Positions 35,566 through 45,184 of a DNA stretch of 64,000 bases are shown here, one piece after another. The notes beneath the pieces are model-generated. The model saw only the letters and a program-made list of their open reading frames with translations. It ran no database searches and had not been told where the DNA came from. Position 1 is the stretch's first letter, and each line of letters starts with the position of its first letter. The translations under genes and the position numbers were made by a program. The stretch is from Acetitomaculum ruminis DSM 5522 (GTDB lineage: Bacteria; Bacillota; Clostridia; Lachnospirales; Lachnospiraceae), in assembly GCF_900112085.1 (NCBI RefSeq), contig NZ_FOJY01000015.1, positions 1 through 64,000 of the forward strand. The letters run 5' to 3'.

Positions 35566-36573
35566 ATGGCGAATTCAGAAATAACCGGCCTGCAAAAAGC
35601 CGCAATCCTACTCATTGCGTTAGGGCCAGAAAAGTCGGCTTCGATTTTTAAACATTTAAAAGAAGAAGAAATAGAAGAATTGACCTTGGAGATTGCAAAT
35701 ACCAGAAGCGTATCTCCTCAGATGAAAGAAGAAGTTTTAGAGGAATTTTATCAGGTATGTCTGGCTCAGCAATACATTGCAGAGGGTGGTATTGGATATG
35801 CAAAAGAACTTTTGGAAAAAGCTCTTGGAGGAGAGAAGGCTTCAAGCGTTATCTCAAAACTTACATCTTCCTTACAGGTACGACCTTTTGAATTTGTAAG
35901 AAAAGCAGATCCTTCGCAAGTCTTAAACTTTATACAAGATGAGCATCCTCAGACCATAGCTCTTATACTTTCGTATTTGAAGCCACAGCAGGCAGCTATG
36001 ATTATTGGTGCCATACCGCCGGAAAAACAGGCAGATGTTGCAAAAAGAATTGCACTTATGGACAGAACATCTCCGGATGTTATTTCAGAGGTAGAAAATA
36101 TATTGGAAAAGAAATTGTCTTCACTGGTAAATCAGGATTTTGCCATCATTGGTGGTGTAGATTCTGTTGTAGATATCTTAAATACAGTAGACAGATCTAC
36201 AGAAAAGCATATTATGGAAACTTTGGAAATCGACGAGCCGGAACTTGCCGACGAAATCAGAAAGAAAATGTTCGTATTCGAGGATATTCTTCTTTTGGAC
36301 GACAGATCTATCCAGCGTGTGCTTAGAGATGTTGATAATAACGATCTTGCAACTGCTCTTAAAGGTGCAAATGAAGAAGTTCAGACTGCAATCCTTAACA
36401 ACATGTCAAAACGTCTTGCATCTATGATTAAAGAGGATATGGAATTCATGGGTCCTGTACGTATGAAAGATGTTGAAGAAGCACAGCAAAAGATTGTTGG
36501 TATTATCAGAAAACTTGAAGATTCAGGTGAAATTGTTATTTCCAGAGGTGGAGGTGACGAGATAATTGTCTAA
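35566..36573 (+). CDS. fliG: Flagellar motor switch protein FliG
   Basis: A 335-residue C-ring protein, the torque-generating part facing MotA. N domain (TGLQKAAILLIALGPEKSA), middle armadillo with EHPQTIALILSYL, C domain with FVFEDILLLDDRSIQRVLRD, which carries the charged torque helix. The start (MANSEITG) lies ten bases after GGGAG inside the end of fliF; coupling is likely. Confidence 0.97.
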   Translation: MANSEITGLQKAAILLIALGPEKSASIFKHLKEEEIEELTLEIANTRSVSPQMKEEVLEEFYQVCLAQQYIAEGGIGYAKELLEKALGGEKASSVISKLTSSLQVRPFEFVRKADPSQVLNFIQDEHPQTIALILSYLKPQQAAMIIGAIPPEKQADVAKRIALMDRTSPDVISEVENILEKKLSSLVNQDFAIIGGVDSVVDILNTVDRSTEKHIMETLEIDEPELADEIRKKMFVFEDILLLDDRSIQRVLRDVDNNDLATALKGANEEVQTAILNNMSKRLASMIKEDMEFMGPVRMKDVEEAQQKIVGIIRKLEDSGEIVISRGGGDEIIV

Positions 36574-37468
36574 TCTTTTTAAGGCGGCGTTCGTTAGAAA
36601 CAAGGATGGACAAACGCCCCATGTTATTGATTCAAACTCTTTATTGATGGAGAAAATGCAAAAAGCAAAGGAAGCCTATGAGAAAACGGATGAGCCTTAT
36701 CAAGATGGTGACAAGGTGGTATTCCAGGAATTTTCTGATGAAGAAAATGACGGCTTTTTTCAGGGAGAGGGAGATAACGAGGTGGAGGAAGGAGAAAATA
36801 CCGGCTTCACCTCAAATGTTATAAAGGCTCCTGAATTTGATCTTGGCAAATATGAGGAAATTGCAGCTGAGATTTTAGCAAAGGCACGAAGAGAGGCTGA
36901 GAGCATTAGAAATGATGCCCTGGTAGAAGCGGCAGAAGTTAGAAATGCAGAAGCTTTAAAAGGTCGTGAGGAAGGCTATGAAGAAGGCTACAATCAGGGT
37001 ATTGAAGCAAGAGAAAAAGAAATGGAAGAGTTAAGAGCTTCCGTGGAAGAAGAAAAGGCGAGTTTACAGGCTGAATATAACAAACAGGTAGCAGAAATAG
37101 AACCTCATCTTGTAAATGTTATCGCTGATGTCTTTGAACAGGTTTTTCTTATTCAATTTGCCGATAAAAAAGAGATTGTATTGAATATTGTTAAAAATGC
37201 TGTGGAGAAAATAGAAGACAGCAAGGAATTTACCATAAAAGTACCTGTTGAAAATCTACAATTTTTAATTGAGCATAAGGCAGAATTGCAGGAAAAACTT
37301 GGCGAATATGTAAAAATTGAGATAATTTCCGATAATACCCTCAGAGACAATCAATGTATTATTGATACGGATTCCGGTGTTTTTGACTGCAGTCTTGATA
37401 TACAGTTAGACAATCTGGTGAGAGATTTAAAATCCTTAAGTATTACGGAGTTTCAGAATAATAGGTAG
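36566..37468 (+). CDS. fliH: Flagellar assembly protein FliH
   Basis: A 300-residue regulator of the export ATPase FliI, also linking it to the C-ring. The centre is an Ala/Glu-rich helical stalk (ILAKARREAESIRNDALVE...GREEGYEEGYNQGIEARE) with GxxxG-like repeats; the C-terminal part (VFEQVFLIQFADKKEIVLNI) resembles the V-ATPase subunit E-like domain. TTG start at 36566, nine bases after GGAGGTG, overlapping the fliG end by eight bases. Confidence 0.88.
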   Translation: MSNLFKAAFVRNKDGQTPHVIDSNSLLMEKMQKAKEAYEKTDEPYQDGDKVVFQEFSDEENDGFFQGEGDNEVEEGENTGFTSNVIKAPEFDLGKYEEIAAEILAKARREAESIRNDALVEAAEVRNAEALKGREEGYEEGYNQGIEAREKEMEELRASVEEEKASLQAEYNKQVAEIEPHLVNVIADVFEQVFLIQFADKKEIVLNIVKNAVEKIEDSKEFTIKVPVENLQFLIEHKAELQEKLGEYVKIEIISDNTLRDNQCIIDTDSGVFDCSLDIQLDNLVRDLKSLSITEFQNNR

Positions 37469-37473
37469 TTATT

Positions 37474-38784
37474 ATGGCGATTAATTATGAAAAATATAAG
37501 CAACTTGCAACATGTACATTTTATAAAAAGCTTGGCAGGGTGGAAAAAATTGTCGGTTTAACCATAGAGTCCTTAGGACCAGAGGCAAATTTAAACGATT
37601 TGTGTAAGATATATATAAACGGCAAGAAACCTCACACTGTCATTGCGGAAGTAGTTGGCTTTCGTGATAAAAGGATACTTTTGATGCCCTATGAAAATGT
37701 TGAGGGAGTAGGACTTGGATGTATTGTGGAAAATACCAATCGTCCATTAAGCGTTGCTGTGGGAGATGAGCTTCTTGGCAGGGCTGTTGATGGACTAGGC
37801 CATTTTGAAGGAATGGAAGATTGTAATTTAAATCACATTTATCCTGTTGATGCACCTCCCCCTGATCCTATGAAAAGAAAAATGATAAATGAGGTTATGC
37901 CCCTTGGAGTCAAGGCGGTGGACGGACTTATCACCTTGGGAAGAGGACAGCGTATAGGCATTTTCGCAGGTAGTGGTGTTGGTAAAAGTACCTTGCTTGG
38001 TATGTTTGCAAGAAATACGAAAGCGGACATCAATGTCATTGCTCTTATTGGAGAACGAGGCAGGGAGGTCCGTGAATTTATTGAAAGAGATTTAGGCGAG
38101 GAGGGTATGAAAAGGTCTATTGTAGTGGTTGCTACATCTGATAAACCCGCACTTATTAGAAAACAGGCTGCAAAAACGGCTACAGCCATTGCAGAATATT
38201 TCAGAGACCAGGGCAGGGATGTTCTTTTGATGATGGACTCACTGACCCGTTTTTCCATGGCTCAAAGAGAGATAGGACTTGCCTCAGGAGAACCTCCCGT
38301 AACAAGGGGATATCCTCCTAGTGTATATTCTGAGATGCCAAAGCTTCTTGAAAGAGCAGGAACCTCTCAGAAAGGCTCCATAACAGGTCTTTATACAGTT
38401 CTTGTAGATGGTGATGACATGAATGAGCCTATTGCCGATACAGCAAGAGGTATCTTAGATGGCCATATTATTCTTTCCAGAAAACTTGGTCATAAAAATC
38501 ATTACCCGGCCATAGATATTTTACAGAGTATTTCCAGGGTTATGAGCTCAATTGTTGATGATAATCACAAGGCGGCTGCCGGAAAATTAAAAAATGTAAT
38601 GGCAACCTATAATGAAGCAGAGGACCTTATTAATATAGGTGCCTATAAAAAGGGTTCAAATCCGGATATTGATTATTCAATTGAAAAAATTAAAGAAATA
38701 AATAGTTATCTTAAGCAGCAAACCTATGAAAAATTCAATTTTGAAGAAGAAATTGCAATGTTAGAGGCTATATTTGAATCTTAA
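37474..38784 (+). CDS. fliI: Flagellum-specific export ATPase FliI
   Basis: A 436-residue F1-beta-like ATPase that powers unfolding and release of export substrates. Walker A GIFAGSGVGKSTLLGM; Walker B DVLLMMDSLTRFSMAQREIG; catalytic GERGREVREF. ATG starts five bases after fliH with a weak AGGTAG. Length is normal. Confidence 0.97.
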   Translation: MAINYEKYKQLATCTFYKKLGRVEKIVGLTIESLGPEANLNDLCKIYINGKKPHTVIAEVVGFRDKRILLMPYENVEGVGLGCIVENTNRPLSVAVGDELLGRAVDGLGHFEGMEDCNLNHIYPVDAPPPDPMKRKMINEVMPLGVKAVDGLITLGRGQRIGIFAGSGVGKSTLLGMFARNTKADINVIALIGERGREVREFIERDLGEEGMKRSIVVVATSDKPALIRKQAAKTATAIAEYFRDQGRDVLLMMDSLTRFSMAQREIGLASGEPPVTRGYPPSVYSEMPKLLERAGTSQKGSITGLYTVLVDGDDMNEPIADTARGILDGHIILSRKLGHKNHYPAIDILQSISRVMSSIVDDNHKAAAGKLKNVMATYNEAEDLINIGAYKKGSNPDIDYSIEKIKEINSYLKQQTYEKFNFEEEIAMLEAIFES

Positions 38785-38798
38785 AGGCAGGTGATTGT

Positions 38799-39245
38799 AT
38801 GGGCAGATTTATTTTTAAAATGCAAAATATCCTGGAGATAAAGATAAAGCTGGAAACTCAGGCAAAAAATGCCTATGCAGAAGCAGCCAACCGACTTAGT
38901 CAAGAGGAAGAAAAAAGGGATGCTTTGATAAAAAGAAGGCTTGATTATGAAGATGAGGAAAGAGAACTTATGACAGGTAAGATGAATGTCATTGACATAA
39001 AATCCCAAAAAGAAGCCATAAGAGTCATGGATGAGCTGATAAAAAGACAAAGGGCAAAAGTAGTTCTTGCCAGAAAAAATCTGGATTTGGAAAGAATAAA
39101 ACTTAATCAGGCAATGGTTGAAAGAAAAACCTACGAAAAACTTCGTGAAAGGGCTTTGGAAGAATATCGTGAGGAGGAACTTGCCAGAGAAAGTAAAGAA
39201 ATAGATGAGCTTGTCAGCTACAAATACGGAACAAAACAATTATAA
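38799..39245 (+). CDS. fliJ: Flagellar export protein FliJ
   Basis: A 148-residue coiled-coil protein (RFIFKMQNILEIKIKLETQA...EYREEELARESKEIDELVSYKYG). FliJ is the stalk-like central part of the FliH-FliI complex and a chaperone escort. The sequence is typical: highly charged, no cysteine, and placed between fliI and a ylxF-like gene. Confidence 0.88.
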   Translation: MGRFIFKMQNILEIKIKLETQAKNAYAEAANRLSQEEEKRDALIKRRLDYEDEERELMTGKMNVIDIKSQKEAIRVMDELIKRQRAKVVLARKNLDLERIKLNQAMVERKTYEKLRERALEEYREEELARESKEIDELVSYKYGTKQL

Positions 39246-39257
39246 GGCGGTGAAATA

Positions 39258-40157
39258 ATGGCAGATGAAAAAGATAATAGCGTGGAAAATGCAGTAGAAA
39301 AACCGGCAGAAAAGCCCGTGGATAAAGCTGCAGAAAAAAGAGCAAAAAAAGAAGCCAAAAGAGAGGCAAAAGAGGCAAAAAAGAGAGAAAAACTTGAAAA
39401 AGAAGCAGCTAAAAGGGGAATGACAGTCGAGGAATTATTGGAAGAAAGAAGCGGAGGAAAACTGTCTGTTGTCATTTTGACTTTTCTTATACTTTTAGTG
39501 TGGCTTGCTATTTTTGCAGCCCTCATAAAATTTGACGTGGGAGGTTTTGGAAGTACTGTTTTATATCCTATGTTAAAAGACGTTCCATATGTAAACAAAA
39601 TTCTTCCTGATGTGGAAGATGATACCAACAATGCTACAGGAGAGGAATCAAAATATCAGACTCTTGACGAAGCCCTTGCAAGAATTGATGAATTAGAAAA
39701 AGAACTCTCAGCAGCTAAATCTTCCTCAAGTGGTGACAGTGATAAAATATCAGAACTTGAAGAAGAAGTTTCAAGACTTAAGGTATATGAAGAGAATCAA
39801 ACAGCCTTTCAAACTGAAAAAGAAAATTTTTATAGAGAGGTTGTTTTTGGGGATAATGCACCCGATATAAATGAATATAAGACATATTATGAAAGCATTG
39901 ATTCAGAAAACGCAGCCAAGCTTTATAAAGAGGTTTTAGCTTCGCAAGAAGCAAGCCAAGAGGTACAAGATTACGCCTCAACTTACGCTTCAATGAAGCC
40001 GAAACAGGCGGCAGCCATACTTGAAACAATGACTGATAATTTAAGTCTTGTGGCAAAAATTCTCGATAATATGGACACCGAGGACAGAGCCAATATATTA
40101 GGAAACATGGATAAAAATGTAGCTGCACAGCTTACAAAACTTATGAATCCTGATTAA
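39258..40157 (+). CDS. YlxF/MotE-like membrane protein of the fla operon
   Basis: A 299-residue protein. Residues 1-65 are a Lys/Glu/Ala-rich charged tail; ~70-92 form one transmembrane helix (VVILTFLILLVWLAIFAAL); ~130-180 are coiled coil; the last ~60 residues (YASMKPKQAAAILETMTDN...LGNMDKNVAAQLTKLM) are an MgtE-N/MotE-like repeat. In Bacillus ylxF lies between fliJ and fliK, as here. MotE is thought to aid stator stability; the function of YlxF is unclear. Confidence 0.8.
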   Translation: MADEKDNSVENAVEKPAEKPVDKAAEKRAKKEAKREAKEAKKREKLEKEAAKRGMTVEELLEERSGGKLSVVILTFLILLVWLAIFAALIKFDVGGFGSTVLYPMLKDVPYVNKILPDVEDDTNNATGEESKYQTLDEALARIDELEKELSAAKSSSSGDSDKISELEEEVSRLKVYEENQTAFQTEKENFYREVVFGDNAPDINEYKTYYESIDSENAAKLYKEVLASQEASQEVQDYASTYASMKPKQAAAILETMTDNLSLVAKILDNMDTEDRANILGNMDKNVAAQLTKLMNPD

Positions 40158-40199
40158 AAATTAGAATTATGAAAACTAAATATTGAAAGGAGGAAGGCT

Positions 40200-41894
40200 A
40201 TGGATAATGCAACAAAGATTGGTCTTTTGGTAGGGCTAAACAGCATACAAAACCAGACTTTTGAACAGTCTTTAAAAGCCGATAAAGCCGTGATGGATTT
40301 TTCAAATTATCTTGGAAATCCCTCAGATAAAGGGTCTTTGATTGAACAGTCTGATACGGGACAAAAGAAGGCTTTTAATCCGGCTAAGGATGTTGGCAAA
40401 GATATGCTTTATGAAAAAGATTGTTCTAAGGCAAAGGATTCAATTAAGAAAAAGGATGTCCTTAATAAGCCTGATATTTCAACTATAGCAGACAAAATAA
40501 CTGCTGTAGAAGACAAGGTAGAAACTTTGGTTTCTGAGGCTTTGGGTATTTCAAAAGAGGAGCTAAAAGAAGTAATGGAAGAAGCCGGTTTATCCTGTAT
40601 TTCATTATTACTTCCTCAAAATCTTACAAAGCTTTGCATGGAGGTTACAAATGCAGCTGATGTGGGAGAGCTTTTGATAAACAGTGACTTTTCAGCGCTG
40701 ATGTCTTTAATTTCAGATATCTCTCAGGAGTTTGTGATTGAAACTGCTATTCCTAAGGAATTATTATCATCCTTAATCGAAGATATTGAGAATATGCCGG
40801 TAAAGGTTGAAAATCAGGTATTAGCACCAGAGGAAGATAAAAAGCTTGTGGATTTATCAGAGAATGCACAAATAGCAGTAAATGAGGAAAATGAAGCTTT
40901 GCAAACAGTATTTCCAAAAGCAGAGATTCTTACTGATGAAAGTCAAAAGCCTGCAGGAGAAGAAATTAAAGCGGAGATTCCAAATGAGCCAGTAGAAAAT
41001 GCAAAAGAGGAGTTCTCCAGTGAAAATCTTAAGGAGCTTTCAGTTGAAAAACCTGAAGAAGCCGTAGAAAATGAGGCAATCTTTGTGGAAGTAGCTAAAG
41101 ATGATTCAAAGTCAATTACTGTAGAAACTTTAAATCCTGTAAAGAAAGAAGAAGTAGTTTCAGATGAAAATACAGACCAAGCTGAAATTCAGGATGAATC
41201 TGTTAAGGAAGTTGATTTAAAAGTTGGCAACATTAAAGAAGAAGGAGAATCTAAAGGTGAATCTTTTGAAAATGAAGAATTTACAAAAGATCATGATTAC
41301 GCTTCACCTGGTAAAACAGTGAAAAAAGAAGTTATTTCTCCAGAAGAAAATGTAACCCATCAAACCACCACAACCTTTGATTCGGCTAATCAAACTATTG
41401 TAGTTGAAACAGTTACAGACAGTGGAGTAGTTTATACTTCAGTTACGGTAACAGATATTTTAGAGCAGATTGCAAACCAGGTAAAAATCAATGTTAATGA
41501 CATCAGTCAGGGGATTACGATGCAACTTAATCCGGAACATTTAGGAAAACTTGGTGTTAGCTTAACTGTTAAAGCCGGTGCTCTTACAGCATCATTTGTT
41601 GTAGAAAACGCTCAGGTTAAGAGTGCACTTGATTATTCAATTTATCAGTTAAGACAAAGTCTTGAAGCTTCTGGAATAAAAGTAGATGCCGTAGAGGTTA
41701 CAATTGCCAGTCATGAGTTTGAAAGCAATTTAGAACAGGGGCAAAACCAGAATCAAAACCAGAATGGACAAGAGTCCTCAAAATATGCAAATGGCAGTCT
41801 GGATGAGGATGGAAGTGGAATGTATGAAGTTTCAGAAGAAACCGAGGAAAGAATAATGAGAGAAAATGGAACTACCATGAATCTCACAGCATAA
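40200..41894 (+). CDS. fliK: Flagellar hook-length control protein FliK
   Basis: A 564-residue secreted ruler protein. The long N-terminal two-thirds is low in conservation and rich in Glu/Lys/Val/Asn, as usual for FliK. The C-terminal Flg_hook domain (~440-530) has ITMQLNPEHLGKLGVSLTVK and ALDYSIYQLRQSLEASGIKV, the substrate-specificity switch that acts on FlhB. A QNQNQNQNG run sits near the end. ATG follows GAAAGGAGGAAGG. Confidence 0.92.
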   Translation: MDNATKIGLLVGLNSIQNQTFEQSLKADKAVMDFSNYLGNPSDKGSLIEQSDTGQKKAFNPAKDVGKDMLYEKDCSKAKDSIKKKDVLNKPDISTIADKITAVEDKVETLVSEALGISKEELKEVMEEAGLSCISLLLPQNLTKLCMEVTNAADVGELLINSDFSALMSLISDISQEFVIETAIPKELLSSLIEDIENMPVKVENQVLAPEEDKKLVDLSENAQIAVNEENEALQTVFPKAEILTDESQKPAGEEIKAEIPNEPVENAKEEFSSENLKELSVEKPEEAVENEAIFVEVAKDDSKSITVETLNPVKKEEVVSDENTDQAEIQDESVKEVDLKVGNIKEEGESKGESFENEEFTKDHDYASPGKTVKKEVISPEENVTHQTTTTFDSANQTIVVETVTDSGVVYTSVTVTDILEQIANQVKINVNDISQGITMQLNPEHLGKLGVSLTVKAGALTASFVVENAQVKSALDYSIYQLRQSLEASGIKVDAVEVTIASHEFESNLEQGQNQNQNQNGQESSKYANGSLDEDGSGMYEVSEETEERIMRENGTTMNLTA

Positions 41895-41912
41895 TTTGAA
41901 AGGGTGAATAAT

Positions 41913-42557
41913 ATGCCAAATATCGTTCCTGTAGTTGATGGAGTTATTCAGTCAGATAAAGGCAAGGAAAGTTCCAATACAACTAAAAAAAGTAATTCAA
42001 GTATGGATAAAAATGCATTTTTACAGCTTTTGGTAGCTGAGATGCAATATCAAGATCCCCTTGAACCTACAGCAAATACAGAATATATTTCACAATTTGC
42101 TACATTTTCACAATTAGAAGAATTACAAAATGTAAGCGCCGTTACAAAACAGACCTTAGGTTCAGACCTTATAGGAAAAATAGTTGTGGTTCAGTCAACA
42201 GACAAGCAAGGCGCAACCAATTATGTGGAAGGAATGGTTGACTATATCCTTCAACAAAACAACAATACATATCTTTCAGTAAACGGAGGTTTGTATAAAG
42301 TTGATGACTTATATCAGGTTGTAGATCAGGATTATTACGAAGCTATGGATGTTTTAGAAGCTTTATATGAAAAGTTATCTGCACTTCCGGCAACGGATAA
42401 ATTAACCTTATCAGATCAAGCAGCCGTAACCACCGCAAGAAGATTGTACAATTCCTTAAATGAAAAAGGAAAAGGATATGTATCTTCAGAATTGTTAAAT
42501 ATTCTGACAGATGCAGAAGAAAAAATTGCTGAGCTTAAAAAAGCAGTAATCGGATAA
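41913..42557 (+). CDS. flgD: Flagellar hook cap protein FlgD with an extra C-terminal helical domain
   Basis: A 214-residue protein. Residues ~30-75 are the FlgD N-terminal signature (MDKNAFLQLLVAEMQYQDPL, then EYISQFATFSQLEEL). Residues ~85-140 look like the tudor-like domain (GKIVVVQSTDKQG, VNGGLYKVDDLYQV). Residues ~145-212 are an unusual helical segment, AVTTARRLYNSL...LLNILTDAEEKIAELKK, resembling the helical repeats in the surface protein at 618-2303. FlgD caps the growing hook. The GTG at 41904 is in the AAAGGGTG binding site, so ATG 41913 is chosen. Confidence 0.9.
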   Translation: MPNIVPVVDGVIQSDKGKESSNTTKKSNSSMDKNAFLQLLVAEMQYQDPLEPTANTEYISQFATFSQLEELQNVSAVTKQTLGSDLIGKIVVVQSTDKQGATNYVEGMVDYILQQNNNTYLSVNGGLYKVDDLYQVVDQDYYEAMDVLEALYEKLSALPATDKLTLSDQAAVTTARRLYNSLNEKGKGYVSSELLNILTDAEEKIAELKKAVIG

Positions 42558-42606
42558 ATTATTAAAAGATTTTATATGATGAAAAAGTTAAATGGAGATG
42601 ATGACC

Positions 42607-43026
42607 ATGAATATTAATAATAATTTCAAATCCATTGGTCAGGTAGCAGATCAGTATTTAAACCAAAACAAGACTAACTCAAGGAAAATTGGGGATTCCA
42701 AAGATAGTCAGGTATCATTTATAGATGTATTAAAAAGAAATATACCTGATAGTGATACCAATAAGGCCGAAGAAGGTCTGAAATTTTCTAAACATGCAAG
42801 CTTAAGGCTTCAAAGCAGAAATATAGACTTAACACAAAGCCAATTAGAAAGATTAAATAATGGTGCAAAAAAAGCATCAGAAAAAGGTATTAATGAATCT
42901 TTGGTAGTGGTGGATGAATTATCTTTTATAGTTAATATTCCTAACAAAACAGTAGTAACTGCCATGGATCAGACAGAAAATGAAGATAATGTTTACACAA
43001 ATATTGATGGAGCCGTGATTATTTAG
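42607..43026 (+). CDS. Flagellar operon protein, TIGR02530-type
   Basis: A 139-residue protein of the small family found between flgD and flgE in Firmicutes fla operons. The core is LKFSKHASLRLQSRNIDLTQ, then LERLNNGAKKASEKGINESL and NKTVVTAMD. Function not established. ATGs at 42592, 42598 and 42601 overlap or crowd the GGAG binding site (42594-42597); ATG 42607 is nine bases after it. Confidence 0.87.
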   Translation: MNINNNFKSIGQVADQYLNQNKTNSRKIGDSKDSQVSFIDVLKRNIPDSDTNKAEEGLKFSKHASLRLQSRNIDLTQSQLERLNNGAKKASEKGINESLVVVDELSFIVNIPNKTVVTAMDQTENEDNVYTNIDGAVII

Positions 43027-43046
43027 CCGGACCTTAATGGAGGTTA

Positions 43047-43097
43047 ATGCTTTTGAATGACAGAGAAAGCATATCGGTTCTATCACAATTAAGTTAA
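43047..43097 (+). CDS. Possible 14-16-residue ORF between the TIGR02530 gene and flgE
   Basis: ATG 43047 or TTG 43053 to TAA (43095-43097), encoding MLLNDRESISVLSQLS. GGAGG at 43039-43043 is three bases before the ATG and nine before the TTG, so a TTG-started 14-mer is the better-spaced version. It may be a real micropeptide, a coupling ORF, or chance. Confidence 0.25.
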   Translation: MLLNDRESISVLSQLS

Positions 43098-43115
43098 GAT
43101 TGGAGGAACTTAATT

Positions 43116-45164
43116 ATGATGAGAGCACTTTATTCTGGTGTATCTGGATTAAAGACACATCAGACAAAAATGGACGTTATAGGTAACAATATTGCCAATG
43201 TAAACACAGTTGGATTTAAGTCCACATCCGTTACATTCCAGGAGCTTATGTATCAGACAACTCAGTCTGCATCAGGTGCTCAGACAAACGGACGAGGCGG
43301 TGTAAATGCCAAGCAGATAGGTCTTGGTTCTACAACCGGTGCTACAAAAATAAACATCACTTCAGAGGGTGCTACCCAGACAACAGGTGATGGCTTCGAT
43401 TTAAAAATTACAAATTCTGATTCTTTCTTCATCGTAAGTGATGGAACAAATAAATATTTCACAAAAGCCGGTTCATTTTATGTAGACGGAGCAGGAAATC
43501 TTTGTATGACTTCCTCCGGTTACAATGTAATGGGATGGCAGGTAGATCCGGAAACAGGAGAAATCCAGAAAGATGTAGTTTCAGCACTTCAGATTATGAA
43601 TGCAAAAAATATGACATCACAGCCGGAAGCTACAACAAACGGTTATGCATCAGGTATTATGGATAAAAATGATGTTGAATATTCTTCCACATCAGGAAAG
43701 ATAATGACACTTTCATTCTATGATGCTTTAGGATTTTCATATACCGCTAAATTCTCAGTAAAATCAACAGATACAGATGGTGAATACAGTGTAGAACTTA
43801 CAGATATACTTGATTCTAACGGAAAGTCTATTAAGGATTCATTAAATGCAAGTTTATTAAGTGATGTAGTAAACTTTGGTTCAAACAATACTACAACAAA
43901 AACAGAATTGTATTCACTGGTAACAGGAGTAACCTATGATAATGTTAATAAGATTTATGGAAAAACAGTTACAGCAGTAGAAGATGTTTGTTCTAATGAC
44001 AAAGGAAAAATGGTTAAGGGACTTTCCTATGGAAATGTAACCTGGATAAGTGAAACAGCGGCTCCGTATAAAGTAGAAGCTACAGGAACAGGTACTCTTA
44101 CAAAAGAAGACCTTGAAGGAGAACCATATTATCTTACCTACATGACCACAAATCTTGATGGAAGTAATTATACAACTTCTCCTGGAGGATACTATGTACA
44201 GGTTGATAAGACAACAGGAAAAACCTATATCATAACAAATGAAGCAAGAACTGTAAATGACTATAAAGGTGCTAATTTTACCGGAAGAACCGAAGATTAT
44301 GAAATTAAAACCTGGGATAGTATGCTTGGTACAACAGGTGCAGTAGTAACTGAGGCAGATACCGGAGTTAATATCACCGTTACCCAGGAATTTACTACTG
44401 ATGATGATGTTAAATACGATGATGCAACACTTACCTTCACAAAAGAAGTAACTCAGGCTGAGGCTTATGGAATCACGGAAGATCCTACAACTACTTATTC
44501 ATATGCAGTTTCTCCGGATGGACAGGCACAGGTTACAACAGTAACTTCCTTTGCAGGAGGAACGCTGGTATTTGATACAGATACAGGTAAGTTTAAAAAC
44601 ATTAACGGTTCTGATTCCATGACACTTGATTTTAATACAAATTATACAGATAAGGCAGGAACCACAAAATCCCTTAAGAATTTTTCAGATGTTTCTATCG
44701 ACTTTTCAGCTATTAAATGGCTTGATAACAATGGAAAATCCACAGTGGGACTTGATCCTGGACTTTCAACAGATGATGTATCAACAGGAAAAGGAAAGAT
44801 GCTTGGAAAGATGACCGGAGTTTCAGTTTCCCAGGATGGAAAGATTTATGGAGCATATGACAATGGTAATACTGAACTTTTAGGACAGATTGCAGTAGCA
44901 GCCTTTGCAAATCCATCAGGTCTTGAAAAAATAGGAGATAACCTTTATAGTACAACACTTAACTCAGGTGAATTTGATGGAATCGGTCAGGAAATCACAA
45001 GTGATGGTGGAAAGATAGTAACAGGAGCTCTTGAAATGTCAAATGTAGACCTGGCAACAGAGTTTACGGAAATGATTACAACCCAGAGAGGTTATCAGGC
45101 AAATTCAAGAATTATTACAACCTCAGATACATTACTAGAAGAACTTATAAATCTTAAACGATAA
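43116..45164 (+). CDS. flgE: Flagellar hook protein FlgE
   Basis: A 682-residue hook subunit, longer than the ~400 residues of E. coli FlgE. The N-terminus MMRALYSGVSGLKTHQTKMD with NNIANVNTVGFKS and the C-terminus GALEMSNVDLATEFTEMITTQ...NSRIITTSDTLLEELINLKR are canonical. The centre (~220-560) is an expanded, Thr/Asp/Gly-rich surface region, typical of variable D2/D3 domains. ATG follows TGGAGGAACTTAATT. Confidence 0.95.
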   Translation: MMRALYSGVSGLKTHQTKMDVIGNNIANVNTVGFKSTSVTFQELMYQTTQSASGAQTNGRGGVNAKQIGLGSTTGATKINITSEGATQTTGDGFDLKITNSDSFFIVSDGTNKYFTKAGSFYVDGAGNLCMTSSGYNVMGWQVDPETGEIQKDVVSALQIMNAKNMTSQPEATTNGYASGIMDKNDVEYSSTSGKIMTLSFYDALGFSYTAKFSVKSTDTDGEYSVELTDILDSNGKSIKDSLNASLLSDVVNFGSNNTTTKTELYSLVTGVTYDNVNKIYGKTVTAVEDVCSNDKGKMVKGLSYGNVTWISETAAPYKVEATGTGTLTKEDLEGEPYYLTYMTTNLDGSNYTTSPGGYYVQVDKTTGKTYIITNEARTVNDYKGANFTGRTEDYEIKTWDSMLGTTGAVVTEADTGVNITVTQEFTTDDDVKYDDATLTFTKEVTQAEAYGITEDPTTTYSYAVSPDGQAQVTTVTSFAGGTLVFDTDTGKFKNINGSDSMTLDFNTNYTDKAGTTKSLKNFSDVSIDFSAIKWLDNNGKSTVGLDPGLSTDDVSTGKGKMLGKMTGVSVSQDGKIYGAYDNGNTELLGQIAVAAFANPSGLEKIGDNLYSTTLNSGEFDGIGQEITSDGGKIVTGALEMSNVDLATEFTEMITTQRGYQANSRIITTSDTLLEELINLKR

Positions 45165-45184
45165 TTTAATTTAATAAAAATAAG

